Shown here: positions 45,647 to 54,640 of the stretch, piece by piece | Numbering within the stretch: position 1 is the first letter of the stretch | How the letters are laid out: each line of letters opens with the position of its first letter | Assembly: GCA_946544235.1 (NCBI GenBank) | Contig: CAMNMC010000112.1 | Coordinates: 1 to 58,600 of the forward strand | Length of the DNA stretch: 58,600 nt | Direction: 5' to 3' | Origin: an uncultured Lachnospiraceae bacterium | Lineage (GTDB): Bacteria > Bacillota > Clostridia > Lachnospirales > Lachnospiraceae | Made by a program: the position numbers and the translations under genes | The notes under the pieces: model-generated | Told to the model about the DNA's origin: nothing | The model's input: the letters and a program-made list of their open reading frames with translations, nothing else | Database searches by the model: none

Positions 45647-46066
45647 TTATTCGATATTTGAAGCAATATCAGCAGCAATCATTGCCTGCTCGTCTGCGTC
45701 AGGATTGTTCTGTGGCCAGCCGAGTCCAACGTTGTCACCTGTGTAGCGTGGAATCGCATGAACATGAAGGTGGAATACGGTCTGTCCTGCAGCAGGCTCA
45801 TTGTTCTGAACTATATTTACGCCATCGCAGTTAAAGGTTTTCTTCAGTGCCTTTGCAACCTTCTTTGCAATAGGAAGAAGCTTTGCAAGCTCGGCGTCGT
45901 CTGTTTCATAAAGGTTGTCCGTGTGCTGCTTAGGAAGGATCAGTGAATGTCCCTTAGCGGCAGGAGCAGCGTCCAGAATAACTCTGAAGTCATCATCCTC
46001 ATATACTGTATTTGTCGGGAAAACCCCGTTTGCAAGCTTGCAGAAAATGCAATCGTCTTTGATCAT
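45647..46066 (-). CDS. HIT-family (HinT-like) nucleotide hydrolase
   Basis: The 139-residue cytoplasmic protein has CIFCKLANG with paired cysteines at the N-terminus, KGHSLILPKQH and the histidine triad in GQTVFHLHVHAIPR. HinT proteins cleave nucleotide phosphoramidates or AMP-linked substrates. Start follows GGAGGG. The gene is convergent with the NifH-like gene. Confidence 0.95.
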   Translation of the reverse strand: MIKDDCIFCKLANGVFPTNTVYEDDDFRVILDAAPAAKGHSLILPKQHTDNLYETDDAELAKLLPIAKKVAKALKKTFNCDGVNIVQNNEPAAGQTVFHLHVHAIPRYTGDNVGLGWPQNNPDADEQAMIAADIASNIE

Positions 46067-46102
46067 TTTTGTACCCTCCGTGATTGTTTGGAATAGTTAT
46101 TG

Positions 46103-46261
46103 TGACCGTGACTAAATTATTGTCGTTCGGATCACGGTCTTCGACCGTGACTTAATGTACCATAATTCTGCTTTGCAGAATTATGCATGTGCTGCGCACA
46201 TGGCGCGCTTCGCGTCGCGTATCCTCACTGCGTTCGGATCACGGTCTTCAACCGTGACTTA
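46103..46261. repeat. Hairpin array with 30-bp direct repeats
   Basis: GTTCGGATCACGGTCTTCG and the following ACCGTGACTTA occur at 46125-46154 and 46232-46261 with one difference. Between them are further hairpins: CATAATTCTG-CAGAATTATG (46161-46185), CATGTGC-TGC-GCACATG (46186-46202) and a GCG-rich stem. Confidence 0.88.
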
Positions 46262-46312
46262 ATTATAACATCGGAAGAGGCAAAATCAAAGTGTTAATAT
46301 ACTAATGGTTTA

Positions 46313-46341
46313 ATGACAATAAGGGCGTTTGGGTGTATAAT
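46313..46341 (+). promoter_or_regulatory. Promoter of the SMP-30-like gene
   Basis: ATGACA and TATAAT are separated by 17 bp, about 50 bp before the start codon. Confidence 0.75.
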
Positions 46342-46390
46342 ATTCACGTGGGTGTCGCAGTTTTTTTGCTATAAGAGAGAGGTGTTATTT

Positions 46391-47245
46391 ATGGTTAAAT
46401 ACGAGGCGGAAATATTTGATAATAATAGTTACAGTCTCGGGGAGAGTCCATACTATGATTCGCGATTCGAGAGGTTTTCGTGGGTTGATATAATTAACGG
46501 AAGATTGTGGATGCGCGATAAGGATGGCAATAAAAGGAGCTTTGATCTCGGGCAGCCGATTGGTGCGGCAGTGCCTCTTAAGAGGTCGTATGGCTTTCTT
46601 CTTGCGGCGATGGATGGCTTATATATTTATGAGGACGGTAAGGCTGAGAAGTATCTTGATCTGACCGGAACCTATAAGCCGTATTGGCGGTCGAATGATG
46701 CCAAGGCGGATCCTTCGGGAAGACTGTGGTTCGGAGCATCGGTAGCCGATGACGATCATGCACCGGAGGGGAATCTGTATTGTTATTCCGCCGAGAATGT
46801 GAAAATCATGCAGGCTGATACCAGAATTTCTAATGGTATGGCGTGGAGCAGAGACAGAAAGCACTTCTATTTTTCGGATTCACCGGAGTATGCTGTATTT
46901 ATATATGATCATGATCCTGAAACAGGGATCATTACAAACAGAAGAGTGCTTTTTACGGTTGAAAACGGTGTGCCGGATGGCCTTGCAATCGATTCGGATG
47001 ACAATATCTGGGTTGCAGTCTGGGGTGGAAACCGCATCGAAAAGCATGACGGAAGAACCGGCGAACTGCTGGCGGAGATTACGGTTCCGGCTAAACAGAC
47101 AAGCTCGTGCTGCTTCTGCGGGGAAGATATGAAAACACTTTTTATTACATCGGCAGGAGTCGGACTGGATGGAAAGTATGACGGATGTCTTTTCACATGC
47201 AGAGTGGATGCACAGGGTGTCGCGCCGGATTATATGGTTCTCTAG
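46391..47245 (+). CDS. SMP-30/gluconolactonase-like beta-propeller protein
   Basis: Start 46391 is taken because AGAGGTG precedes it and the promoter lies over the upstream part of the open frame. The 284-residue protein has SLGESPYYDSRFERFSWVDI with the metal-ligand Glu, NDAKADPSGRLWFGA with Asn and Asp, ISNGMAWSRD and VPDGLAIDSDDNIWVAVWGG. These are the calcium-binding and catalytic positions of the SMP-30 lactonases, which open sugar lactones. No sugar acid genes are adjacent. Confidence 0.92.
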   Translation: MVKYEAEIFDNNSYSLGESPYYDSRFERFSWVDIINGRLWMRDKDGNKRSFDLGQPIGAAVPLKRSYGFLLAAMDGLYIYEDGKAEKYLDLTGTYKPYWRSNDAKADPSGRLWFGASVADDDHAPEGNLYCYSAENVKIMQADTRISNGMAWSRDRKHFYFSDSPEYAVFIYDHDPETGIITNRRVLFTVENGVPDGLAIDSDDNIWVAVWGGNRIEKHDGRTGELLAEITVPAKQTSSCCFCGEDMKTLFITSAGVGLDGKYDGCLFTCRVDAQGVAPDYMVL

Positions 47246-47373
47246 ATTATGATTCCGGCATATGGAGTTTGCTCAAAAAAAATATGAATAAAAAATTATT
47301 GAGAAATAATAAAGCTCGACGGTGAAGCCGAGTTGGATAGAGGATATATATTTGAAATCAGGAGGATAAAGAA

Positions 47374-47892
47374 ATGCAGAAAATGACTTCAGCGTATGCT
47401 AACAAGTTACTCAAGAGTCTTGAGGAGGATAAGATGTTCTGGGCTAACAAGGAGGAGACTTCCAAGACCTATGTTGCAGCTCTCAATGAGGAGCCGGTTA
47501 TTCCGGAGTATGATTATTCCGAGGTTGCCAAGACTATCAATGATATTGATGAGAAGATTGCCAAGATCAAGCATGCGATCAACCTCGCAAATGCAACCGC
47601 AAAGCTTAGGGTCGGCAGCGAGATCATGAGTGTGGATACTATACTTGTCAGAATGGCTCAGCTGAATAAGAGGAAAAATATACTTGATATTATGCGTAAG
47701 CAGCTTCCAAAGGAGAGACTTGAGCAGAGATCTTTCACAGCGCGAAATGCAGTTCCGGAGTACCGCTATATCAACTATGATCTTGAGCTGATCAAGTCGG
47801 AATACGAGAAGGTTTCAGAGAAGATTATGGAGATGCAGATGGCTCTCGATATATATAATCAGACAGTGACCTTTGATGTGGAGATTGATTAA
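47374..47892 (+). CDS. Small helical protein, possibly DIP1984/septicolysin-related
   Basis: The 172-residue protein is almost wholly helical and charged. It has KTINDIDEKIAKIKHAINLANATAKL, SVDTILVRMAQLNKRKNILDIMRKQL and a C-terminal EKVSEKIMEMQMALDIYNQTVTF. This arrangement recalls the DIP1984 family, but I am not sure. No signal peptide or membrane segment. A good CAGGAGGATAAAG site precedes the start. It is monocistronic and followed by 343 bp of structured sequence. Confidence 0.6.
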   Translation: MQKMTSAYANKLLKSLEEDKMFWANKEETSKTYVAALNEEPVIPEYDYSEVAKTINDIDEKIAKIKHAINLANATAKLRVGSEIMSVDTILVRMAQLNKRKNILDIMRKQLPKERLEQRSFTARNAVPEYRYINYDLELIKSEYEKVSEKIMEMQMALDIYNQTVTFDVEID

Positions 47893-48093
47893 CATTTTTT
47901 AATGTTATATTCCGTGCAGGCATTTATTCGTGTTTAATGTTATGGTTCACGTTTAATAGTACTGTTCCCGGTTATTCGTTATCAGTTATCGGTTAAGGTT
48001 TAGTGTTAACGTTGGGAAAATCGTCTAATTATAAAACTGCCTGCAGAAAACCTTCAGCTTCGGCTGAGTGCGGAGGTTCGGTTTCATGCACAG

Positions 48094-48127
48094 GCTGCGG
48101 TTGGTCTTCGGACCTTCCGCAGCTTTT
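48094..48127 (+). terminator. Terminator in the spacer before metK
   Basis: GCTGCGG-TT-GGTC pairs with GACC-TT-CCGCAGC and is followed by TTTT. A further hairpin (CAGC-TTCG-GCTG) lies at about 48047-48075. The remainder of 47893-48180 shows nothing else I can support. Confidence 0.75.
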
Positions 48128-48185
48128 AAATTCTGCTTAGGTATTCAGCATGAGTCTTTTCGATATGGAAGGGCTAAAAGCACTA

Positions 48186-48214
48186 TTGACAGGATGGTGC
48201 ATATGTTGTAATGT
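48186..48214 (+). promoter_or_regulatory. Promoter of the SAM riboswitch-metK transcript
   Basis: TTGACA (48186-48191) and, 17 bp on, TAATGT within TGTTGTAATGTT, the same as at the acyl carrier protein gene. Confidence 0.65.
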
Positions 48215-48234
48215 TTATACATCTGAAAAATATA

Positions 48235-48420
48235 ACTCTTATTCAGAGTGGTGGAGTTACAGGGAACGTTGAAGCCACGGCAACCCAATCTGATTTTATG
48301 GTTAAACGACTATAAATGAAGGATGAAGGTGCCAGCCTGAGCACAAAGTATTTGTGAGCAATAAGAGGGTTTGTATAATGAATTATCAAATCCGGTTGTG
48401 CTTGCAATCGGATTTTTTGT
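48235..48420 (+). ncRNA. SAM-I (S-box) riboswitch with terminator
   Basis: The aptamer (48235-48369) has P1 arms CTCTTATT and AATAAGAG, the TGGTGGAG and GAAGCCACGGCAACC elements of P2, and GGTGCCA in the late strand. An expression platform follows: stem AAATCCG with CGGATTT (48388-48415) and a T-run. It stands before metK, the usual gene of this riboswitch, so SAM would turn transcription off. Some positions depart from the consensus (TTACAGGGAACGTTG instead of GGACNGGCCCGATG). Confidence 0.9.
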
Positions 48421-48589
48421 GTAGACAATGAGCCAAGCGACGACATGCGTGGAAACACGCAAATGTCGGCATTTGGCGAATGACCATCACCGAGTGACGG
48501 AGTCACGAGGGGATGAGCTGACGGAGTCAGCATCTACGCAGTTTGATACAAACTCAACCTGCCGCAAAAAAGCAGAAAAGGAGAAACAA

Positions 48590-49780
48590 ATGGAGAGAAG
48601 ACTTTTTACATCCGAGTCCGTTACAGAAGGACATCCGGATAAGATCTGCGATCAGATTTCAGATGCGATACTTGACGAGATGATACGTCAGGATCCAAAT
48701 AGCCGTGTAGCCTGCGAGACAACAGTTACAACAGGACTTGTTCTGGTTGTAGGCGAGATCACTACTAACGCCTATGTTGATATTCAGAAGACAGTCAGAG
48801 ATACTGTCAGAGAGATCGGTTATGACAGAGCAAAATACGGTTTTGACTGTGACACCTGCGGTGTTCTCGTTGCAATCGATGAGCAGTCAGCAGATATTGC
48901 CATGGGAGTTGATAAGGCTCTTGAGGCTAAGGAAAATCAGATGAGTGATGCAGAGATCGAGGCTATCGGTGCAGGAGATCAGGGTATGATGTTTGGTTAT
49001 GCCACAACTGAAACACCTGAGCTTATGCCTTATCCGATCTCACTTGCACATAAGCTTTCAAGAAGGCTTACAGAGGTTCGTAAGAACGGAACTCTTCCTT
49101 ATCTCAGACCTGACGGTAAGACTCAGGTTACTGTTGAATACGATGAGGATGGCAAACCGGCAAGAATTGATACGGTTGTTCTTTCAACCCAGCACAGCGA
49201 GGACGTAACTCAGGAGCAGATCCATGAGGATGTTAAGAAATATATCTTTGATGTGGTTATTCCGGCAGATATGGTTGATGAGAAAACAAGATATTTCATC
49301 AATCCAACAGGACGTTTCGTTATCGGCGGACCTCACGGTGATTCAGGTCTTACAGGACGTAAGATCATAGTTGATACCTACGGCGGATACGCTCGTCACG
49401 GCGGCGGAGCTTTCTCAGGAAAGGATCCTACAAAGGTTGACCGTTCGGCTGCTTATGCTGCACGTTATGTTGCAAAAAATATTGTTGCCGCAGGACTTGC
49501 AGAGAAGTGCGAGGTTCAGCTTTCATATGCGATCGGAGTTGCAAGACCTACATCTATATTTGTAGATACATTTGGTACAGGTAAGCTTTCGGATACAAGG
49601 ATAGTAGAGATCGTAAGAGAAAACTTTGATCTTCGTCCTGCAGGTATAATCAAGATGCTCGACCTTCGTCGTCCTATCTACAAGCAGACAGCAGCTTACG
49701 GACATTTTGGAAGAACAGATATCGATGTTCCATGGGAGAAGACAGATCTTGCTGAGAAGCTTGCAGGATATCTTGCATAG
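48590..49780 (+). CDS. metK: S-adenosylmethionine synthetase
   Basis: Start 48590 follows AAAAGGAG and gives [25 protein letters not shown], the conserved beginning; the open frame upstream is riboswitch-linked leader. The 396-residue enzyme joins ATP and methionine. [13 protein letters not shown] (the GAGDQG loop) and [22 protein letters not shown] with the phosphate-binding lysine are intact. A 169-bp stretch with short hairpins lies between the riboswitch terminator and the start. Confidence 0.97.
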   Translation: MERRLFTSESVTEGHPDKICDQISDAILDEMIRQDPNSRVACETTVTTGLVLVVGEITTNAYVDIQKTVRDTVREIGYDRAKYGFDCDTCGVLVAIDEQSADIAMGVDKALEAKENQMSDAEIEAIGAGDQGMMFGYATTETPELMPYPISLAHKLSRRLTEVRKNGTLPYLRPDGKTQVTVEYDEDGKPARIDTVVLSTQHSEDVTQEQIHEDVKKYIFDVVIPADMVDEKTRYFINPTGRFVIGGPHGDSGLTGRKIIVDTYGGYARHGGGAFSGKDPTKVDRSAAYAARYVAKNIVAAGLAEKCEVQLSYAIGVARPTSIFVDTFGTGKLSDTRIVEIVRENFDLRPAGIIKMLDLRRPIYKQTAAYGHFGRTDIDVPWEKTDLAEKLAGYLA

Positions 49781-49912
49781 TCATTATCAAGAATATGCAT
49801 GAAATAAGTTGATTAATGCATAATATGCACAAAATATACATTATTCATTGAAGAAACTACGAAAAAACGTAAAATAACGCTTGCATATTTACATGAAATA
49901 TGCGAATATAGA

Positions 49913-49956
49913 CAAATACCAGTGAATTTTATTAATTTCATTGGTATTTGTTGTTT
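49913..49956 (+). terminator. Terminator after metK
   Basis: CAAATACCAGTGAA pairs with TTCATTGGTATTTG (one mismatch) with a T-rich tail. A smaller hairpin GCATATT-AATATGC-like lies just before at about 49882-49902. Confidence 0.7.
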
Positions 49957-50029
49957 GGAGAAAAAATACCGACAGGTTATAAGTGATGGCTGCCGGTGAT
50001 GTAAATACTATTTATTGAGGGAAAATGAT

Positions 50030-50962
50030 ATGAAAAACATGCTGAATTTCAAAAATTTCACAGCAGAGGAGCTTCAGGACATCCTGGACCTTGCTCTTGA
50101 TATGAAGAGGGATCCTAAGAAATACGCTCATGCTCTTGAGGGAAAGAAGCTTTATTCTCTGTTTGAGAAGACATCCACAAGAACCTTCCTTTCATTTGCA
50201 ACAGGAATCACTGAGCTCGGCGGACACTATTTTAACCAGCTTTGGGAGGATTCAAACTTTGTTCTTGGCGAGCCAATCTCTGAGATCAAATATGTATGCA
50301 GAAATGTCGACATCATTATGGCACGTCTCATCAAGAACGAAACAGTTGAGATGTTCGGTGAGAATGTAACAGTTCCTTTCATCAACGGCTGTGACAATTC
50401 ATATCATCCATGTCAGATCCTTGCTGATATGCTTACAGTTATCGAGAAATTCGGAACACTGAATGTTAAGCTTCTTTTCATCGGTGCCAAGAACAATGTA
50501 TTTAACTCTCTGGTAGAGTTCTTCGCGAAGATGAAGCAGGGTACTCTCTACGGACTTACACCTCTTGTAAACAACACTGCCTGCGGTGATGATTTCTATG
50601 AGGCTGCTAAGGCAACAGGTCACTATGTTGAGCTTGATCCAACCATGAGTATGGAGGAGGCTAAGAAATACGCCGACATCATGGATATCCTTTATACAGA
50701 CACATGGGTAGACATGGAGTTCTTCAATAATCCTGCATATAAGGAGAAGAAGGAAGAAACCCTTGCGAAGATGATGCCTTACCAGATTAATGATGAGTTC
50801 ACTAAGGACAGCAAGGCGATAGTATTCCACGATATGCCTATGCATGTTGGTTTTGAGATTTCGGAGAGCGTTGAGATGAAGAATCTCGACCACATCCTTG
50901 ATCAGGCCGAGAACCGCCGTCACGCTGAGAAGGCTGTTATGTACACACTGATCAATTCATAA
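50030..50962 (+). CDS. Carbamoyltransferase of the ornithine/aspartate family, specificity unclear
   Basis: Start 50030 fits the GAGGGA site; TTG 50015 is an alternative. The 310-residue protein has FEKTSTRTF (carbamoyl phosphate loop), NNVFNSL, YHPCQILADM (HPCQ) and IVFHDMP near the C-terminus. The usual STRTR ends in Phe, the HCLP motif reads HDMP, and the SMG ornithine-binding motif reads TWVDME. So the carbamoyl phosphate site is mostly kept but the amine-binding site is not that of OTC. No arg genes are near. It may carbamoylate another amine or work in reverse, as ureidoglycolate-type or putrescine-type relatives do. Confidence 0.78.
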   Translation: MKNMLNFKNFTAEELQDILDLALDMKRDPKKYAHALEGKKLYSLFEKTSTRTFLSFATGITELGGHYFNQLWEDSNFVLGEPISEIKYVCRNVDIIMARLIKNETVEMFGENVTVPFINGCDNSYHPCQILADMLTVIEKFGTLNVKLLFIGAKNNVFNSLVEFFAKMKQGTLYGLTPLVNNTACGDDFYEAAKATGHYVELDPTMSMEEAKKYADIMDILYTDTWVDMEFFNNPAYKEKKEETLAKMMPYQINDEFTKDSKAIVFHDMPMHVGFEISESVEMKNLDHILDQAENRRHAEKAVMYTLINS

Positions 50963-51068
50963 GCAAAGATATTTGCCATTTATTATACAAATCATGATTT
51001 TTGTATAGTGATCAAACACTTTTTCATATTGTTTTTTGTATAAAAACATTGTATATTGTATAAAGTTA

Positions 51069-51101
51069 TAGCCTGCATAGTGATATGCAGGCTAATCTTT
51101 T
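51069..51101 (+). terminator. Terminator after the carbamoyltransferase
   Basis: A perfect 10-bp stem TAGCCTGCAT with ATGCAGGCTA, loop of six, and tail AATCTTTTG. Confidence 0.85.
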
Positions 51102-51172
51102 GCGTAGGTAAAGAGTTGGCAGCATGCGATTGCAGGCATTTGGCGAATAGGCAGTATCTACATAAAAAAGAG

Positions 51173-51204
51173 TCATATATTCACCTGACACGGTGAAATA
51201 TGTG
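51173..51204 (+). other. Hairpin in the leader of the transporter gene
   Basis: CATATATTCACC pairs with GGTGAAATATGTG over a six-base loop, 34 bp before the start. It may influence translation or mRNA stability. Confidence 0.6.
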
Positions 51205-51237
51205 TGATCAATATGAAAAAATATAGGAGATTATGGT

Positions 51238-52638
51238 ATGGAAAAACGTAACAAATTCTCGGGCTCATTCGGGTTCGTGCTTGCGGCAGCGGGAAGTGCC
51301 GTAGGCCTCGGAAACATCTGGCGCTTTCCGGCGCTCGCAGCCAAAAACGGAGGCGGATTCTTCCTTATAGTTTATCTGGTTCTTGCAGTAACCTTTGGTT
51401 TTACACTTCTTATTACAGAGGTTGCAATCGGACGTAAGACCAATCAGAGTTCACTCACAGCCTATGGAAAATTAAATAAGAAGTTTGGCTGGGTTGGTGT
51501 AATCTCGGCAGTAGTACCGTTTCTTATCCTTCCTTATTATTGTATAGTAGGTGGATGGGTTCTTAAATACGCAGTTGTATTTATCATCGGTCAGGGCAAA
51601 AATGCAGCCGACGGAGGATACTTTGTTGAGTTCCTTACCAATCCAAAATGGACTATTATGTTTGACCTTATCTTCCTTTTTGCAACATGCTTTGTTGTAT
51701 TCAGAGGAGTAAATAAGGGTATCGAGTCGCTTTCAAGAATACTTATGCCTATCCTTCTCGTTCTTGTTGTAGGTATTGCAATATTCTCTCTTACCATAAA
51801 GAATAAGGAAACAGGAGTAACAGGCCTTGAAGGTTTAAAATACTATGTTGTTCCTAATGTTGACGGATATACCTTCGGTGATTATTTCAGAGTTGTCATG
51901 GATGCCTTGACGCAGCTCTTCTATAGTATAAGCGTTGCCATGGGTATCATGGTTACCTACGGTTCTTATTATAAGAAGGACGATAATCTTGTACGAAGCG
52001 TAAACCATATCGAAATATTTGATACAGTTGTTGCTTTTCTCGCCGGTGTTATGATCATCCCTGCAGTTTATGTTTTCATGGGCAAGGAAGGAATGACAGG
52101 TGGTGCAGGACTCGTATTTATGGTTATTCCTAAGGTTTTCGAATCAATGGGTGCCATCGGCCAGCTTATCGGTGCACTGTTCTTCATCATGGTGCTTTTC
52201 GCTGCACTTACAAGCTCGATCTCAGTCCTTGAGGCTGTTGTTTCCGGAATGATCGATAAGTTCGGAATGAGCAGAAAGAAGGCCGTTGTTTCCGAGGGAC
52301 TTATCGCAGCTGTAATCGGTGCAATCATCTGCCTCGGCTACTATGCAAAATCAATCTTCTACATGGAGGTTGATCTTCCGAATGGTGCGAAGGGTCAGCA
52401 GCTCCTCGACGTTGTTGATTACCTTGCAAATAACATCTTCATGCCGATCGTAGCGATCGGAACCTGTATCCTTGTCGGATGGGTTGTTAAGCCAAAGACT
52501 GTGATCGAGGAAGCAACCATCAATGGTGAGAAGTTCGGACGTAAGGCTCTCTACAAGATCATGATCACTGTAGTAGCTCCTATCCTTCTGACAATGATAC
52601 TTCTTGTTTCGCTGGGTATTATCAAGTTAAAGGGATAG
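51238..52638 (+). CDS. Sodium-dependent transporter (NSS/SNF family)
   Basis: The 466-residue membrane protein has about 11-12 hydrophobic helices. The N-terminal AAAGSAVGLGNIWRFPALAAKNGGGFFL with the GNIWRFP motif of helix 1 (substrate and Na+ site) is a clear mark of neurotransmitter:sodium symporters, and bacterial relatives carry amino acids such as tryptophan, leucine or methionine. Later TLFYSISVAMGIMVTYGSY and FMVLFAALTSSISVLEAVV are helix 6 and 8 with Na+-site residues. Methionine transport is tempting near metK but cannot be read from the sequence. Confidence 0.94.
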   Translation: MEKRNKFSGSFGFVLAAAGSAVGLGNIWRFPALAAKNGGGFFLIVYLVLAVTFGFTLLITEVAIGRKTNQSSLTAYGKLNKKFGWVGVISAVVPFLILPYYCIVGGWVLKYAVVFIIGQGKNAADGGYFVEFLTNPKWTIMFDLIFLFATCFVVFRGVNKGIESLSRILMPILLVLVVGIAIFSLTIKNKETGVTGLEGLKYYVVPNVDGYTFGDYFRVVMDALTQLFYSISVAMGIMVTYGSYYKKDDNLVRSVNHIEIFDTVVAFLAGVMIIPAVYVFMGKEGMTGGAGLVFMVIPKVFESMGAIGQLIGALFFIMVLFAALTSSISVLEAVVSGMIDKFGMSRKKAVVSEGLIAAVIGAIICLGYYAKSIFYMEVDLPNGAKGQQLLDVVDYLANNIFMPIVAIGTCILVGWVVKPKTVIEEATINGEKFGRKALYKIMITVVAPILLTMILLVSLGIIKLKG

Positions 52639-52668
52639 TATAAAATCATATATGCTTTTTGTTGAAAA

Positions 52669-52753
52669 GAGAATGAGCGTATATTTCGAAGTATTGCGGG
52701 ATTTGTATAGATTTAGCAAATCTTAGCACGCTGAGAAATATATGCTCATTCTC
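52669..52753. other. 85-bp foldback between transporter and pyrB
   Basis: Arms GAGAATGAGCGTATATTTC and GAAATATATGCTCATTCTC pair with one mismatch; an inner GATTTG-CAAATC stem is present. The left arm begins 31 bp after the transporter stop and the right arm ends before the pyrB promoter. No T-run follows on the + strand. Confidence 0.8.
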
Positions 52754-52774
52754 GTATAATATAAAGAAATTGAT

Positions 52775-52803
52775 TTGACATACCGCCTTGGTGAATCTAT
52801 AAT
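52775..52803 (+). promoter_or_regulatory. Consensus promoter of pyrB
   Basis: TTGACA and TATAAT match perfectly with 17-bp spacing. Confidence 0.9.
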
Positions 52804-52860
52804 GATTGAAGTGTATCAGAGAGGCGGAGGTCCGCCGCATCTGACGAAATGGAGGCATAT

Positions 52861-53778
52861 ATGAGACATTTGATCGATCCAATCGATATATCGGTTAAGG
52901 AGCTGGACAAGCTTCTCAACTTGTCACTTGATATTATTGCACATAAGGACAAATACAGTGAGCGCTGTAAAGGAAAGAAGATAGCGACTCTGTTTTATGA
53001 ACCAAGTACAAGAACAAGACTTAGCTTTGAAGCAGCGATGCTTGAGCTGGGCGGTTCCGTGCTTGGTTTTTCTTCGGCCGACTCATCATCGGTTAGTAAA
53101 GGCGAAAGCATTGAAGATACCGTAAGAGTAGTGGGATGCTTTGCCGATGTTATAGCTATGAGACATCCGAATGAAGGAGCTCCGATGCTTGCGTCTATGT
53201 ATTCACCGGTTCCTATAATAAATGCCGGTGACGGTGGTCACAACCATCCGACACAGACACTTACAGACCTTCTCACAATCCTTCGTGAGAAAGGCAGACT
53301 TGATAATATGACCATCGGTCTCTGCGGAGATCTGAAATTCGGTCGTACGGTACATTCTCTTGTCAAAGCCATGTCAAGATATGAGGGAATCAAGTTTGTA
53401 TTTATTTCTCCTAAGGAGCTGAAGGTTCCGGATTATCTGATCAGTGAGGTCGTTGAACCTGCAGGCATTCCTTACGAAGAAGTTACTTCTCTTGAGGAAA
53501 ATATAAATAAACTCGACGTTCTTTACATGACAAGAGTTCAGAGAGAACGTTTCTTCAATGAAGCTGATTACGTCAGACTGAAGGATACCTACATCCTCGA
53601 CAAGGCAAAGCTTCATGATGCTAAGGAAGACATGATCATTCTTCATCCTCTTCCGAGAGTAAATGAGATCGCAACAGAGGTTGACAGCGACCCGAGAGCC
53701 GCCTACTTCCGCCAGGTCATGAACGGAAAGTACGTCAGAATGGCACTCATATTAACGCTGCTGGACTTAACTTATTGA
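52861..53778 (+). CDS. pyrB: Aspartate carbamoyltransferase catalytic subunit
   Basis: Start 52861 follows GGAGG; the ATG at 52849 overlaps that site. The 305-residue subunit has [13 protein letters not shown] (carbamoyl phosphate), the [11 protein letters not shown] loop, [18 protein letters not shown] (HPTQ) and [22 protein letters not shown] (aspartate side). It makes carbamoyl aspartate for pyrimidine synthesis. pyrI follows, but 230 bp away with a foldback element between, instead of close coupling. Confidence 0.97.
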   Translation: MRHLIDPIDISVKELDKLLNLSLDIIAHKDKYSERCKGKKIATLFYEPSTRTRLSFEAAMLELGGSVLGFSSADSSSVSKGESIEDTVRVVGCFADVIAMRHPNEGAPMLASMYSPVPIINAGDGGHNHPTQTLTDLLTILREKGRLDNMTIGLCGDLKFGRTVHSLVKAMSRYEGIKFVFISPKELKVPDYLISEVVEPAGIPYEEVTSLEENINKLDVLYMTRVQRERFFNEADYVRLKDTYILDKAKLHDAKEDMIILHPLPRVNEIATEVDSDPRAAYFRQVMNGKYVRMALILTLLDLTY

Positions 53779-53787
53779 GTAAATTGA

Positions 53788-53975
53788 ATCCGTGAATAAA
53801 TATGCCTCTGAAGGCGTATTTTGCTACAACTGGGTAGTAATATGCGGAGCATATTGCTATCATGAGCGAAGCGAATGATGCGGCATGCATAGCATGCCAC
53901 ATACATCATGAAATGATGTATGAATGATTCTGTTTACAGAATCATTGCACACGAAGAGACATATTTTTCACGGAT
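53788..53975. repeat. Branched foldback element between pyrB and pyrI
   Basis: Outer arms ATCCGTGAATAAATATG... (53788-53809) and its near-complement (53955-53975) enclose four strong hairpins: 53836-53859 (AATATGC-GGA-GCATATT), 53882-53898 (GGCATGC-ATA-GCATGCC), 53901-53921 (ATACATCA) and 53923-53946 (AATGATTCTG). No reading frame is present. Confidence 0.9.
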
Positions 53976-54008
53976 AATCTAATAGTTAATATAGGAGACA
54001 TCTGAAAA

Positions 54009-54422
54009 ATGAAGATAGACAGCATACAGAACGGCATAGTTCTTGACCACATCACCGCAGGCAAGGCCATGCAGATTTATTATGATCTCGGCCTTGACAA
54101 GCTTTCCTGCAGCGTTGCCCTTATCCAGAAGGTTAACAGCAAGAAGATGGGCAAGAAGGATATCATTAAGATAGATCAGAATATGGATATCGATCTTGAT
54201 GTCATCGGTTATATCGACCCGGATGTTACGGTAAGTATCATCAAGGATGGCGAGACCATCGAAAAGAAGAAGGTTGATCTTCCGAAGAAGCTTGTAAATA
54301 TCAAAAAATGCAAAAATCCGAGATGCATAACAGCCATCGAGAAGGGTATCCCTCATATTTTCAAGCTAACTGACGAGAAAAACCGCGTGTACAGATGCAT
54401 TTACTGCGAGGCTGATAAATAA
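54009..54422 (+). CDS. pyrI: Aspartate carbamoyltransferase regulatory subunit
   Basis: The 137-residue protein has MKIDSIQNGIVLDHITAGKAMQIY, the nucleotide-effector fold, and a zinc part with CKNPRC and CIYC that holds the catalytic-regulatory contact. It lets nucleotides control the enzyme. The start codon follows only a weak site (AGGAGACATCTGAAAA is 12 bases away). Confidence 0.96.
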   Translation: MKIDSIQNGIVLDHITAGKAMQIYYDLGLDKLSCSVALIQKVNSKKMGKKDIIKIDQNMDIDLDVIGYIDPDVTVSIIKDGETIEKKKVDLPKKLVNIKKCKNPRCITAIEKGIPHIFKLTDEKNRVYRCIYCEADK

Positions 54423-54495
54423 AGAAGGGCAGACAGGCCGTTAATCGATACGATCGATACAATACGACAAAATCAACTTAATGTATTAAAAAAGA

Positions 54496-54523
54496 TTTAC
54501 AAATTGTTTTAATATGTTATAAT
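54496..54523 (+). promoter_or_regulatory. Promoter of murA
   Basis: TTTACA and TATAAT are 16 bp apart, with an upstream TGT extending the -10. The leader to 54640 is AT-rich. Confidence 0.7.
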
Positions 54524-54640
54524 TAGTTGATTATGTATATTTTTTAATGATAATAATGTAAGATTATCCATGTATTTTTCTCGGGAAAGAAGGCTGCATG
54601 GTGTCTTTTAGTTATTTATAAATTGTGGGAGCTTATAGTT

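Noticed and set aside
50030..50962. Ordinary ornithine carbamoyltransferase (argF)
   Set aside because: The ornithine-binding SMG and HCLP motifs are not present, so the gene symbol was not assigned.
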